The position numbers were made by a program, and so were the translations under genes. Below the pieces are notes generated by a model, which searched no databases, was not told the origin of the DNA, and worked only from the letters and a program-made list of their open reading frames with translations. Positions 33,413-45,550 of a DNA stretch of 64,000 nt are shown in pieces. Within the stretch, counting starts at the first letter, position 1, and the number at the start of each line of letters is the position of its first letter. The DNA lies in assembly GCF_000715075.1 (NCBI RefSeq), contig NC_134101.1:195568103-195632102 (forward strand). Reading direction: 5' to 3'. The DNA is from Nicotiana tabacum (Eukaryota > Streptophyta > Magnoliopsida > Solanales > Solanaceae).

Positions 33413-35745
33413 CAGAAAACGAGTAAGAAAAGGTAAGGAAATAACTTTGAAATCAGTCTCATATGATCTCCCTTCAGTTAAGGGATTTGATTTCAAACGG
33501 GTAAAATACAATTGAGGAAAGAAATTTGATTAAAATCTTTTCACAGTAGCATAAAAAGGGTAAATACATAGAGTTTATTTAAGGCAAAAGTCCATTGGTA
33601 CTTGTTTGTAAAGAAAAAGGAAAGGGAATCAATCAAACAGCCAGTAAAATCAACATTACAGGCTTAGTTCGAATGAACCAAGTTAGGAATATGTAAAGAG
33701 GGTTCAATCGAAGAAAAATCAGTGACAATTCGTCAGCCTTATTAAATGGATTATAGAATCAATCAATCAGTTGGTAAAAACCTTTTGAAAGAGAAATTTC
33801 ACATATATAAAGCATACCAATCAAACGAAAGGAATCGCCAGGTCACTCAGAAAAAGAGTCTAACATTGAAAGTCTTAGAGTCACAAACAAAAGGGAATCA
33901 AGTTCAGTTACAGACTCATAGTGAGTCTGAAAGCCTTGTGTCCCAAAGTGGAACCCTAATATCACTTGCCAAAGAAACCCCCAAATCCTAGGATTTCGAA
34001 TTGAGTCAGACATAGAGGTGAGAGAGCAGGTCATTGAAAGAGGCTCGGAAGTCTCTTCCAAAGACTTTATGAGAAACAAACATACATGATAGAAAGAACT
34101 GCTTCAAGGTCATGAGAACATGTTTGAGAAAACTCGGAGTTTAAACAAGTTCAGAAGAAAGAGATGATACGAGCTTAAACAAAAGCAGATGAAATATTCT
34201 TAGCAAGAACACAAACAGAGCTAAATAAAGTGAACAAAATCAAAAAACTCAACCATAAACATGTATAGCAAAGAATAAGGATTAACAACACGGATTAACA
34301 TGTGAGTACAGGAATAACAACAAAAGTAGAAGAATCTTGCATAATAGAAAGGAAACAAGAGAGCAAACTCAAGTACAGTAGAAAAGAAAGCATACGAGTA
34401 TAACATAGTTAAACACACATGAATAAAGAAAAGAAAGAATCGGAAAGATATTTGAAGAAACATTTTCAGAAACCCTAAAATTGAAATTGAGCGACTTTGA
34501 AAAAGAAATTTGGGGAAAAACCTTTTAAAATGTCAAGTAAAGCCTAGACATATCACAGATCTAAGAAAAATAGGCGAGTATAGAACCTCAGACGGCTTAG
34601 AGTTGCAGAGAAAACCCTAAAAATGAGAAAGTTCTTGAGGAAAGTCAGATCCTGGGTCGAAAAGACTCATATTGCTTGAACATGCCGGGGTAATGGCCGG
34701 AGAAGCCATAGATCTACAGATTTGAGAATGATCTGAAGAGAGCCATTGAAGCCGAGCTTCAAAACCTTGAATAGTTTAGGTCTGATGGTGAGAAAGGATG
34801 AGTACAGACCATCCATGGCCGGAGACGCCATGGATTCCGGTGGAAACATGGTGAGATAAGGTGGGAGACGATTAGGGTTTCGGAGAGGCTCGAGAGGATT
34901 TGAGAGACGAAGGGATTCAAAGGCGGAGTCTCAAGTGAAATGAATTAGGTCAAGGGGGTTTTGGAATTAAAAAGGAAAGGGTGAACTACGGCCGTTGATC
35001 AAAATGATGAACGACTAGGATCAAAAGGGAGCCAGGTGGGTTTTTTTTTAATCGGGTCAAGGGTCGGGTAATTTGGGGATCAGGCAGGTTTAATTTGGGG
35101 GTGGAATTGGTTCAAATTGAGGGCCAAAATTGAAAGGTGAAAGGGCTATAACTGAAATAGAAATGGGCCAAGTGTTAAATAGCCTATTTCCCCTTTTTAT
35201 TTTATAAAAATAATAATAATAATTTTAAAAGTAAATTAAAAACACTAAGCCAACAAATACTATATAAATATTAATTTAAAAATACTAGAAATAATTTTAT
35301 AATTATAAAATGCTACTAATCGTGAAATAGGCTATAATTGCAATTACATGCAATTTAGCTTAAAAATACCAAATAGATTTGTAAAAAATACAAAAATCAC
35401 CTTAATTATATTTTGGTGTAAATATGAGAATAAAATAAGTTATACACCAAAATGATAATCTTGGGAATAATTATTGGATTTTGTACTTCTAAAAATAGAC
35501 AATAAATTGATTTTAAAATGTTAAAAATTAGGAAAAAATGCCAATACTCTTGGGCATGCTTATATATATCTATACATGCTATTTTGAAAGTATTTTGTAT
35601 CTAAAAATACATTGGGAAAAATTGGGTATCACCAGCTGCACCTCTTTACCCGGGAAGGATGAAAGAGTTGTCGGGTAAAGATATAATGGCCAATTTTGAC
35701 CGAATGAAACAATTTTGAAGATTTTTGACCGAGATCTGGTTCTTG

Positions 35746-35782
35746 AGCTGCCTACATATCTCTGGTATTACAGGAATCAGGC
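35746..35782 (-). repeat. TACGTAGG module, copy 6 (in the - strand element)
   Basis: On the - strand GGCCTGATTCCTGTAATACC, then AGATATGTAGGCAGCTC. It lies about 115 bases before the polypurine tract, the same place as copy 4. Confidence 0.8.
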
Positions 35783-36369
35783 CATATGTAGTTTGGGATC
35801 CATCGGTGGAGTATGCCGATGGAGATTTTCGAAAAGCGGACGCGATGTTCAGGTTGAGAAAGGATGGCCAGAGTCTGATAGGCTGCGGGAACTGGAGCGA
35901 GATTGCTCCAGCTGAGATGGACGTTGCTAGACGGTGTACCTGCGAATGAACAGTACCAGCATATATATATATTGCATAAATTTAAACGTGATGCAAGTTC
36001 CCGTTGGATAGTGAATATTGTCTTTGGACGGTTAGGATGACGTCCTCGGACCATGATGTCCTGGGCCATAAAGCGTATGATAAAGGATTCGCAGGCTATG
36101 AAATGATGTTCTCGAGATATGAGGATGATGCCTCCGAACCATGATGCCTTTGAATAATGATATGCAAAAAATAAAATGGGGTCCTCAGGCCATGGCATGG
36201 CGTTTCTGGGGCTACGAAAATGGTTCCTCCGAACAATGACGTCTTTGGACCAATTGGTGATCTTTCTACCCATGAAAATGTAGAAGGTGGCGATCTTTCA
36301 GCCGATGCAAGATGTAAATAAAGGTGGCGGTATTTCAGCCATGCAAGAGAAATAAGGTGGCGGTATTTC

Positions 36370-36820
36370 AGACATGCAGATGGAGGTAAAGCTTAACCTC
36401 AGAAGGCAGAAAGGTAGTCTTATGCAATGTAGGAGATGCAGATAGAGGTAGAGCTTAACCTCGGAAGGCGGAAAGGTAGCATTATGCAATGCAGAAAATG
36501 TAGATGGAGACAGAGCTTAGTCTCGGAAGGCAGAAAGGTAGCCTTACGCAATGCAGAAAATGCAGATGGAGGTAGAGCTTAACCTCGAAAGGCAGAAAGG
36601 TAGCCTTATGCAATGCAAAAAATGCAAATGGAGACAGAGCTTAGTCTCGGAAGGCAGAAAGGTAGCCTTATGCAATGCAGAAAATGCAGATGGAGACAAA
36701 GCTTAGTCTCGGAAGGCAGAAAGGTAGCCTTATGCAATGCAGAAAATGCAGATGGAGATAGAGTTTAGTCTCGGAAGGCAGAAAGGTAGCCTTATGCAAT
36801 ACAGAAAATAAAAGGCGAAT
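36370..36820 (-). repeat. 62 bp tandem repeat, seven copies
   Basis: GCTTA(A/G)(C/T)CTC recurs at 36391, 36453, 36515, 36577, 36639, 36701 and 36763, an exact 62-base period. Units alternate between GAGGTAGAGCTTAACCTC and GAGACAGAGCTTAGTCTC, so each contains a short inverted pair. Confidence 0.92.
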
Positions 36821-37410
36821 AGTAATGAAATATCTTAGCTGATAGCTGATAGTTGATAGCTGATTACTATATTGTGGCTGTTGTGGATGTTGTGTACGGA
36901 TAGCAACTGTAAATAGGTGATGATTTCAAGAGTTGTATTCCCGAGAAGTATGAGTGTATAGATATATCTGATGATTTTGCGACTTGAATGCCTGCATCCA
37001 AAGAAAAATCGTGAGTTTTGTAAGGGGGGAAGGTTAGTTCGTTTCCCCATGAGCTTCGCTTGTCTTGGTTGGCGTTGTGTATCATTGGGGTAGTGTTGCT
37101 AAACAAAGTAATTTTATACCAGACATGCATAATTTAGAAAAAATGTAACATAAATACATAATTTAAGATAGTTTTCTTTAGATGAACCGACGAATGCGAC
37201 GCGGTTCAAGACATTGCAACCTCTCTCGCTCCGGAATTTTGAGGTTCCTCCTTAAAATTTTGCCCCAATTTACTGGGCTGGTGCTTCTGACGGCTGCGTG
37301 CGATAAATGGTTGAAATCAACTTCGGAATTTTGAGGGTCCTCCTCAAAATTCTGCCCAGTTTCCAATAGCGGGGGGAAATGAAAATTTTATTGAATTGTG
37401 ACCAAATCCA

Positions 37411-37461
37411 TAGGGCTGCCTACGTATCCCCTCTTAAATGGGAATCAGGTCAGGCATAGTT
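37411..37461 (-). repeat. TACGTAGG module, copy 5 (in the - strand element)
   Basis: On the - strand GAACTATGCCTGACCTGATTC, then GGATACGTAGGCAGCCCT. It lies just after the integrase end, the same place as copy 3. Confidence 0.85.
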
Positions 37462-37491
37462 CAAATTACATCATACAGGAAATCGTAAGAG

Positions 37492-38860
37492 TTACATATA
37501 GTATCGCTTCACTACATCTGAATTGATCGGCTTCGGCAAAACTTCACCGTCCATTTCTGCAAGTATGAGGGCTCCTCTAGTTAAAACCCGGTGAACCATG
37601 TATGGACCCTGCCAGTTGGGAGAGAACTTCCCTTTGGCTTCATCTTGATGCGGTAAAATCTTTTGTAACACCAGCTGCCCCGGTGTAAACTGTCTCGGCT
37701 TGACTCTTTTGTTGAAGGCTCTGGACATTCTGTTCTGATAAAGTTGACCATGGCAAACTGCATTCATTCTTTTCCCATCTATAAGAGCTAACTGCTCGTA
37801 GCGACTCCTTACCCATTCTGCATCGTCAAGTTCTGCTTCCTATATGATCTCAAGGAGGGAATTTCTACCTCGACGGGAATGACTGCTTCTGTACCATAAA
37901 CCAACATATAGGGAGTTGCTCCGGTTGATGTGCAAACTGTGGTGCGGTATCCCAATAAAGCAAATGATAACTTCTTATGCCACTGCTTATGCTTCTCTAT
38001 CATCTTCCTTAGTATCTTCTTGATATTCTTATTGGCGGCTTCTACAGCTCCGTTCATCTGAGGTCTGTAAGCTGTAGAATTCTTGTGTTTGATCTTGAAG
38101 GTTTCACACATGGCTTTCATCAGGTCGCTGTTGAGATTGGAACCATTATCAGTGTTGATTGACTCCGGAATTCCTAACCGACAAACAATACGGTCGCAGA
38201 CAAAATCTGCTACCACTTTCTTAGTCACTGCTTTGTACGATGTTGCTTCAACCTATTTGGTGAAATAATCAATTGCCACTAGAATGAACCTGTGCCCGTT
38301 TGATGCGGCAGGCTCGATAGGTCCAATGACATCCATTCCCCAAGCGGCGAACGACCATGGAGAGCTTGCTGCAGTAAGCTCGTTTGGAGGCACCTTTATC
38401 ATGTCTGCATGTATCTAACAGCGATGGCATTTTTGGACATACTGGATGCAGTCCGTTTCCATAGTAATCCAAAAATAACTAGCTCGGAGTATTTTCTTGG
38501 CTAAGACAAAGTCGTTCATATGTGGACCGCAGGTCCCTGCATGAATTTCCTCCAATAGCCTGGATGCTTCCTTTGTGTCGACACACCTTAGTAATCCCAA
38601 ATCAGGAGTCCTCCTATACAGGATTCCTCCACTATGAAAGAAGTTGTTAGATAATCTCTGAAGTGTGTGCTTCTGAGTAGGATTTGCGAGTTCTGGATAT
38701 TCTCCCTTCATCAAATATTCCTTGATATCATGAAAACAAGGTTTTTCGTCTACTTCTTCTTCTATATGAGCACAGTAAGCTGGATGATCATAGATCTTTA
38801 CCAAAATAGGATCAATGAAGTTCTTGTCTGGGTGCTGTATCATGGACTATAGGGTAGCCA
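37492..38860 (-). pseudogene. Ogre/Tat integrase (-)
   Basis: The zinc-binding end (EIHAGTCGPHMN then CIQYVQKCHRC) lies in 38415-38843. The core includes a MDVIGPIEP-like stretch near 38330, the second catalytic Asp in NTDNGSNLNS and the Glu in NGAVEAANKN (both within 37809-38228). The C-terminal KGKFSPNWQGPY block lies in 37492-37767. A stop replaces the Trp of the FTKWVEA-type block near 38255, and frames shift between pieces. Catalytic residues are largely present but the gene is broken. Confidence 0.82.
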
Positions 38861-38987
38861 ATGCATCGACAAACTCATTCAGAACTCTAGGAACATGTTA
38901 GAAATCTATCTTTGTGAACCTCTTCCTCAACTACTGTACATGATGCAGATAAGGGAGTATCTTGGAGTTTTTGGTTGCCCATTCTTC

Positions 38988-39215
38988 TCAGACCTGATGT
39001 ATAAGCAGGTCTGAATCACCGATCACTAGTAATTCTTGAATGTTCATGTCAATGGCCAGCTTGATCCCTAAGATGCAGACTTCATACTCGGGCATGTTGT
39101 TGGTGCACAGGAACCTGAGCTTGGCAGACACCGAATAATGATGGCTGGTTTCTGATACTAGGACCGCTCCTATGCTAACTCCTTTGAAGTTTGCTGCTCC
39201 GTCGAAAAACATTCT
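38988..39215 (-). pseudogene. Archaeal-type RNase H domain (-)
   Basis: The piece reads FFDGAANFKGVSIGAVLV, a NNMPEYEVCILGIKLA-like helix and VIGDSDLLIHQV. The D-E-D pattern is that of the second RNase H found in Tat-lineage elements, separate from the RT-linked one. Flanking stops and a frameshift break it from both neighbours. Confidence 0.8.
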
Positions 39216-39430
39216 CCAACCATCATAGGATTCTGCAATATCTTCCCCTATGAAAGATACCTCTTATCAGGAAAATACGTCTTTAAAGGCTCGTATTCTC
39301 CATCCACGGGATTTTCAGCAAGATGATCTGCCAGTGCTTGTCCTTTGATTGCCTTCTGAGTCACGTAAACAATGTCAAATTCACTCAGCAGGATTTGCCA
39401 CTTGGCTAGCTTGCCAGTGGGCATGGGCTT

Positions 39431-40528
39431 CTAAAAGATGTACTTCAAAGGATTCATTCTTGATATGAGATAAGTAGTATAGGCACAAAAATAGTGCCTC
39501 AACTTCTGAGCTACCCAAGTCAGAGCACAATAGGTGCGTTCCAATAGAGAATACTGGGCCTCGTACGGGGTGAACTTCTTGCTGAGATAATAGATGGCCT
39601 GCTCCTTTCTTCCTATTTCATCATGCTGCCCCAGAACACAACCGAAAGCTCCATCCAATATTGCAAGGTAGAGTAATAGAGGTCTACCCGGCTTGGGCGG
39701 GACCAAACCTGACGTCCTTGATAGGTATTCCTTGATTCTGTCAAAGGCTTACGGACAATCATCAGTCCATTTGGTAGCGGTGTCCTTCTTCAACATCTTG
39801 AAGATTGGCTCACAAATGACACTGGATTGAGCTATGAACCGACGGATGTAGTTAAGTCTTCCCAAGAAACTCATAACCTGTTTCTTGTTCTTCGGTGGTG
39901 GAAATTCTTGGATGGCTTTGACCTTTGACGGATCAAGTTCTATTCCTCGGCGACTCACAATGAACCCAAGTAGTTTTCCAACAGGAACCCCGAATGCACA
40001 CTTGGCGGGATTTAGCTTCAAGTTGTACTTTCTTAGTCTGTTGAAGAACATCCTCAGATCTTCCATGTGGTTAGTGGCTCTCTTGGATTTGATGATGACG
40101 TCGTCTACATACACCTCGATCTCTTTGTGTATCATGTCATGGAAAATAGTAGTCATGGCCCTCATGTAGGTGGCCCTAGCATTCTTTAACCCAAACGGCA
40201 TCATCTTGTAACAATACATCCCCCACGGCGTAATGAAAGTCGTTTTCTCCGCGTCTTCCTCATCCATCCATATCTGATGATACCCAACAAAACAATCAAC
40301 GAACGACTGTAGTTCATGCTTGGCGCAGTTATTAATTAGAATGTGTATGTTCGGCAAGGGGAAGTCGTCTTTCGGACTGGTCCAGTTGAGATCCCGGTAG
40401 TCGACACAGACTCTAATCTTCCCGTCCTTCATCGATACTGGCACAATATTGGCTAACCATGTTGGATACTCTACTACCCTGAGAACCTTGGCTTTGACTT
40501 GCTTGGTGACTTCTCCCTTGATTTTCAA
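39431..40528 (-). pseudogene. Ogre/Tat reverse transcriptase and RNase H (-)
   Basis: RT is open from 40528 to 39749: CVDYRDLN, a DCFVGYHQIWMDEEDAEKT block, FGLKNARATYMRAM, then the catalytic YVDDVIIKSK and LGFIVSRRGIELDP. An in-frame TAA at 39749 separates it from the RNase H piece (39431-39706: LDGAFGCVLGQHDE, then AIYYLSKKFTPYEAQYSLLE). Upstream (40536-41015) lies the acidic linker and the conserved FAWSYDDLTGL block in a shifted frame. Confidence 0.87.
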
Positions 40529-40535
40529 ACTTATG

Positions 40536-41015
40536 TCAGGTTTGAACTTCCCGAGCTTCTATTTTTACTGGTGGACATGTCGGATCGGTTGGCAGTTTGT
40601 GAGCTACAATAGATGTATTGAGACCAGTCAGGTCATCATAAGACCAGGCGAATATGTCCTCATATTCCCTTAGAAATTCCGTGTACTCTTTCTTTTCTGA
40701 TGGTGACAGATGAATACTAATGCACGTTTCTTTGACATTTTCTGCATCTCCCAGGTTGACAATCTCAGTTTTGTCCAGGTTAGACTTAGATCTGTTCTCA
40801 AAATCCTCAACCTCTTTAACAACCTCTTCTAGTATATCATTTTCTTCTGAGTCTATATCCGTTTGTTGCGTTGTCTCGTTGCATGTCACAATCATCGGTT
40901 CATCAAGATAAGTAATAGTAATGTTGTGTAAATAAAGTAAATGATAAAAAGTAATAAGAGCAAGATTTATAAGAAACTGAAATGCTTTGATAAATTTCAT
41001 AATTGTTTTGAACAT
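40536..41015 (-). pseudogene. Acidic linker before RT (-)
   Basis: The reading is rich in Asp and Glu and ends with the FAWSYDDLTGLNTSIVAHKL block that precedes RT in Tat-lineage Pol. It matches 55862-56230 of the second element in order (a VINLGD/VNLGD motif, then a FAWSYDDM block). The T-rich start near 40925-41010 may be intronic rather than coding. Confidence 0.65.
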
Positions 41016-41317
41016 TGAAGCTCTTATTTCAATATTAAAAATGCAGAAAGAAAGTCAACTAGCAAAAAATATAGATAATGCATGGTGCTTTGTTCATCCT
41101 TGCTACCCCAAAGCTTTCTGGGCTCTGGTGGTTCTAATAGACCAATTGTTGAGGTGTGCTCCTCGGCTCACAGCTTGTATACAAGGGGCTTCCTATCCTC
41201 CTCCTCGAAAATGACACAACAGTCCATATTATCATCTTCCAAAAACAAATTCCTCATCGCCGCTAGTGCTTCCTCTTCTTCCGACCCATATATGACATCG
41301 GCTGGCTGGAAGGTCTA

Positions 41318-42010
41318 CTATAATCGAGGTATCGGATGCTCCAGCAGGTAGTAGGGACTGCACCATGGTGGCGACAAGTGGTTGAACTCCTCCCAAGTGT
41401 ATTCATATCCAAAACCAAAAGTGGTATCGTGTTTCTTCAACTTGATAGGCTTAGCGATTCCTTGGAGATTCTTGCCAAGTCCCTTACCAGGTTCGTATCC
41501 ACACCAATTCAGTATAATTTCAATTTTGTTATACCACCATTTATCCTTGTCCACGGTGTTGACTCGCTCAATGTGATGGTAGGTTTCTCCGCCTATCTTT
41601 CTTCTTCCTCTGATTGTTGGGATGGTCTGGCGACTGTGTATGGGATTGCTACCGTCACCGTGAATAATTACCTCTTGGTGATTCCACACGAATTTCACTA
41701 CTTGATGTAGGGTTGATGCTACAGCCCCAGCGGCATGGATCCAGGGCCATCCCAATAGCAAGATGTAAGATGCTGGGACGTCTACAACTTGAAAATTAAC
41801 GTCGAACCAAGTCGGTCCCATTTGTAGACACAAACAGATTTCCCCAATAGTGGACCTTTGGGATCCATCGAAAGCTTTGACAGTGATGGCTCCATCCTTG
41901 ATCTCATGTAGGTTCTTTCCCAATGTTCTGAGAGTCACCAATGGACAAATATTGTGGTTGGACCCTCCGTCAATCAGGATTCTGGTGATGAAATAATCTT
42001 CGCACTACAC
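41318..42010 (-). pseudogene. Aspartic protease with G-patch domain (-)
   Basis: The catalytic strand LIDGGSNHNICPL is read at about 41940-41985 across a frameshift. LLGWPWIHAAGAV follows as the second conserved strand. Downstream is a G-patch-like block GYEPGKGLGKNLQGI near 41440-41490. Protease followed by G-patch is also seen in the second element. Confidence 0.75.
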
Positions 42011-44546
42011 AATGCAATGCCTTGTTGTGGCTTAGCCCTTCAGGTGGCTGCTCATCTTCGTGGAAAGTGATTTTGTGATTCTCCAACACTTGTCCTACCA
42101 TGTTTGAAATTTCTTCTCCAGTTATGTTGCTGGGCACATATGCCTCGCTCAGCACCTTCAATAAGGCATTCTTATGTGCGTCAGAGCTTTGTAGCATAGC
42201 CAAGATAGAGATCTGGGCTGGTGTTTTGTTCAACTGATCAATGACCGAATACCCTTTGGCTTGTATCTTCCTCCAGAGATAATCAGGCCCAGTTTCAGTA
42301 ATGGTTGGTCGTCCAGAGGCCTGCTTACTGGACTCAGCTAGATGTTCTGGAGTATAAACCCTGTCGGTTCTTGTCATACCCTATGCTACAATTGCTTCTC
42401 CAGATTTGGTTTTCCCTTTCCTTCTCGCCTCGGCGGTGTAATCCCATAGTATGGACTTTGGGTGGAACGGTGTTACGGCTGTCATGGCCACCGGAATGGG
42501 CACCCTTGCTTTGGAAGGTAATACAGCAACCTCAAATGGTACAGGTGCCTTTGGGGACCCAAACTCAACCTCAATAAGCCCTGGCGTCTTTGAAGAAAAA
42601 GGTGCTTCAAAATCAAGTGGTATGGACATATTCACTTCGGCGTCTCCAGAAGGTTGCATCTGGACCACAATCGGGTTAAGGGTGACTGTTGGTTTCTTTG
42701 GCACGTCACCTTCGGCGATCAATCCAATCGACCCTTTGGGGTCCCAATCCTCTTCTATCTCAATCAAGTGAACACCTCCACCCTTGTGGTCTAGTAGAGG
42801 GTTGTTACGTACATTCGGAGTAGGCTCATTTGCCATAATGATCTTGTTGCCAATTAAAGCTTGGATTTTATCCTTCAGAGAGCAGCACTCATCAATGGTA
42901 TGCCCCTTCATGCCGAAATGGTATGCACAGGTTTTGTTTGGGTTGACCCATTGGGAGGGGTTTTTAGGGTTTATGGTAGGGATAGAGGTGACGTAACCAG
43001 CAGCTTTGAGCCTTTCATACAGCTGGTCGATAGGGAGGTGATTGATAGTGGGCTTGTTGGGTGTTTTAGGCTTGGTAGATAGGTGCGGGTTGAGAGTATC
43101 TGGGCGAAGTGTGCTGATATGTGGGAGGTGGAGATGATTGGTAAGTAGGCGGTGGAGCTTGGTAAGAGGGCAAGGGTACTTGGTAATTTGGGGTAGGCTG
43201 ATATGTGAGTGGAGGTAATGGGTAGGTTTGGTATTTGATTGGGGACTTTGTTCTTTGTGAAACCATCACGGCACTCACATCCCTTTTCTTGGACGTGCCA
43301 CCAGACTGTAGAGCCTTGTTGGTGGCCTGTAATGCTTCAAAGTTTGTGACCATACCACTTTTAATACCTTCCTCGATCCTTTCCCCTAGCTTAATGATGT
43401 CGGAAAATTTCTGGGCTTCAATCAACATCAACCTCTCATAATATTGTGGGTCTTGAGCTCGGACGAAAAACCTATTCATTTGTTCTTCTTCTAGAGTCGG
43501 CCTGACCTTAGCAGCTTCTGATCTCCAACGAGTAGCATACTCGCGGAATGTCTCCGTAGGTTTCTTCTTTAAGTTCTGGATGTAGAATACATCTGGTGTG
43601 TTCTCCGTGTTGAATCTGAATCTGTCCATGAAATCGGATGTCATACCCACCCAATTCGGCCACTTCTTTGGGTCTTGGCTAATGTACCACGATAGAGCAT
43701 CCCCTTTCAGACTTCTCATAAAGAGCTTCATGCGAATCTTTTCATCCTTTCCTACTCCGACCAGCTTGTCGCAGTATGTCCTCAAATGAACTCTGAGATC
43801 CCCGCTGCCATCGGACATCTCGAACTTGGAAGGTTTGTACCCCTTGGGCAGTTTGACATCTGGCTGAATGCAAAGGTCTTCGTAATTCAATCCCTCGATC
43901 CCCTTGCTTTCTTCAACACCCTAACTCTGCTAGTCAGCTTCTTGAGTTCCGCAGCCAGATTCTTGATAATAGAGTCTTTGTCATCAGACTCAGGTATGCT
44001 AGAAATATGTTGAGTATAGTGTGGTATGGTTTCCACATAGATGGGGGTATTGTGGAGATGATCATTTGTGGAGTTTAGTGGTTCAGGGATGAGCAGTGGG
44101 GTGTTGTTTGAAGTGTGGCATATGTTGTAGTGGTGATGTGGAGCGGGTTGTTTTTGTGGTTTCAGGATGTTTTGTAGAGGTGTGGGGTTTTGAGTGTTGG
44201 GAAAGTGGACATCTGGGGTGATGAGGGAAAACGACATGCTTGCCAAGCTCCGAACTTGGTCCAGTTCTTCCTGAAATTTCAACAACTTTTGCTCGAGCTG
44301 GGAGGCACTTTCCTTGGAAACCTGAATACCCTGAGGAACCTCTACCCTTTCAACTGAGTTTTCCTTTCTGATGTTGCTCAAATCTTCCAATTTTCCCTTA
44401 TTCTTATTTCTGATAGGACTTGGAGGAGGAGGAGGTGGAGGGCCCTTAGATCTTGTGGAGTATGATGATGATGCTAGAGTGCACGAACTAACCTTTGGGG
44501 AGGGGAATAAAACAAAAAAAATAAAAACAAAAAACAAAAGTAGCAA
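42011..44546 (-). pseudogene. Ogre/Tat gag (-)
   Basis: N-terminal part 43887-44546 (Pro-rich SKGPPPPPPPSP, then a coiled coil). The capsid core is in 43066-43890: a GDLRVHLRTYCDKL block, LKGDALSWYISQ, and TFREYATRWRSEAAKVRP. A repeated-Tyr/Pro segment (YQAPPPTYQSSPPPTYQ) follows. A knuckle-like CAYHFGMKGHTIDEC spans 42870-42950. A TAG at 42381-42383 and frameshifts near 43887 and 42990 break the frame. Gag forms the particle that packages element RNA. Confidence 0.82.
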
Positions 44547-44810
44547 GTTAGTGTGGGTTGTAAGAAAAAGAAGTTGCGATATTTAAACACATAGTGCGAG
44601 AATATAATTCGTGTCCTAATTTGGGATCCTCGTTGAGCCCGAGGTAGGCCTAGCGACAAGTTGATTTCGAGAACTTATAATGCTAAATGCCTCATTTTAT
44701 TGATAAAAATAAGACGAATCCCAAAGCGACACTAAAAATAGCAGAAAATAAAATGTCACTAATGGTCATTGGCCTTATTACATTCTTAAAGAAAAAGAAA
44801 AGACTCCTAG

Positions 44811-45158
44811 CTACTTGGTCCCAGAAGGACCTTCTTTAAGTTGAATGTTTTCGTAGATCAGATCCTCCCGCTCGCGCAGATTTTCTAGAAAAAATGCCTT
44901 CGCCAGGGGTTCTCCTTTGCCTTCCTCAGCGTTTTGACAGTCGGTGACTCTTTTCCTCACTTTCCCTTCCAACTCCAGCAGACTGTATTCCAGATATTCC
45001 AGCTTCTCACTAGCCCTGGTGACTCTCTCTTTCCATTCGTTGATTTGGTTACTTGATGGGAGGTTCCTCCACCAGGTCAGCAAGAGTGAGGGTATGTTGA
45101 CCATACCAAAGTCGAGAACTTTGTCATTTATTTCTGCAAAACAAAAGGGTGAGGCCAT
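44811..45158 (-). pseudogene. ORF1-like relic upstream of gag (-)
   Basis: 116 codons containing VNIPSLLLTWWRNLP and then a long coiled-coil segment ending in LREREDLIYENIQL. The Ile-Pro...Trp-Trp motif resembles the start of ORF1 in the second element (a NIPLELHMWWDDLG block at 49355-49395), followed in both by a coiled coil. It is much shorter, so an internal deletion or a different ORF1 subtype is likely. Confidence 0.5.
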
Positions 45159-45550
45159 ACTTCTGACAGATTCGGCTATTAAATATCAGCAATTAGCATG
45201 AGCAGTATTTAGTTCTCCAAATAAATGCACAGACATGGTAGCGTCCGTTTGGGTTCCAAGGGAACCCAGTGGACTTTGGACAAGGCTATCTGAAAGAGTC
45301 ATTATGCGGACAACATAACTGACTTGGCTAGGTTTGACAGTGATGCATGCACAATTGAACAGAGTAAGGTTTCTATGGGGTATTAGACCGGTACCCTTGA
45401 GCGGACAACTCAAGAGGGAAGGCACGAAACCGTCGACTGCACCGCTGATCGACTGGTTTTACCACAAATACGCCTTTGCCAAATTTAGGGGTGATAATAT
45501 TGGAAGGGTGCAACCACTCATTATAAGCGTTGCTATGGTATTTATAGACA
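45159..45550 (-). other. Leader part of the Ogre/Tat element (-)
   Basis: No domain is recognised; short frames only. It ends at the LTR start at 45551. Confidence 0.4.

Larger units (their letters stand above)
30972..35631 (-). repeat. 3' LTR of the Ogre/Tat element (-), 4.66 kb
   Basis: On the - strand it starts TGATACCCAATTTTT at 35631 after a polypurine tract and ends AAAAAGGGGGCGCGACA at 30972. The end resembles the other Ogre/Tat LTR (AAAAAGGAGGTGTGACA, ending 48183), and both have a TGCCTAACACCTTC block near the end (31165-31180 here, 47941-47955 there). No coding domain is seen in its 4.6 kb. Confidence 0.8.
35632..37491 (-). other. 3' UTR of the Ogre/Tat element (-)
   Basis: Noncoding between integrase and LTR. 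On the - strand it holds, in order, a TACGTAGGCA module (37411-37461), two GGGGCA polypurine-like motifs (37350-37362 and 37261-37283), a 62 bp array (36370-36820), a second module copy (35746-35782) and the polypurine tract GTAAAGAGGTGCAGCTGG just before the LTR. Repeat-rich 3' UTRs are known for Tat-lineage elements. Confidence 0.75.
30972..45550 (-). mobile_element. Ogre/Tat-type Ty3/gypsy element, partial
   Basis: Reads leftward: ORF1 relic, gag, protease with G-patch, RT, RNase H, archaeal-type RNase H, integrase, 3' UTR with repeats, polypurine tract, LTR of 4.66 kb. The second RNase H and the gag/pol motifs mark the Tat lineage; the long LTR and ORF1 upstream of gag fit Ogre-like members. 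Its 5' LTR is not in the window. It is interrupted at 45551 by the next element, probably a nested insertion. Stops and frameshifts occur in every domain. Confidence 0.85.

Noticed and set aside
32680..33991. Short frames inside the long LTR
   Set aside because: They show no motifs, and the region is defined as LTR by its ends, polypurine tract and TATA box.
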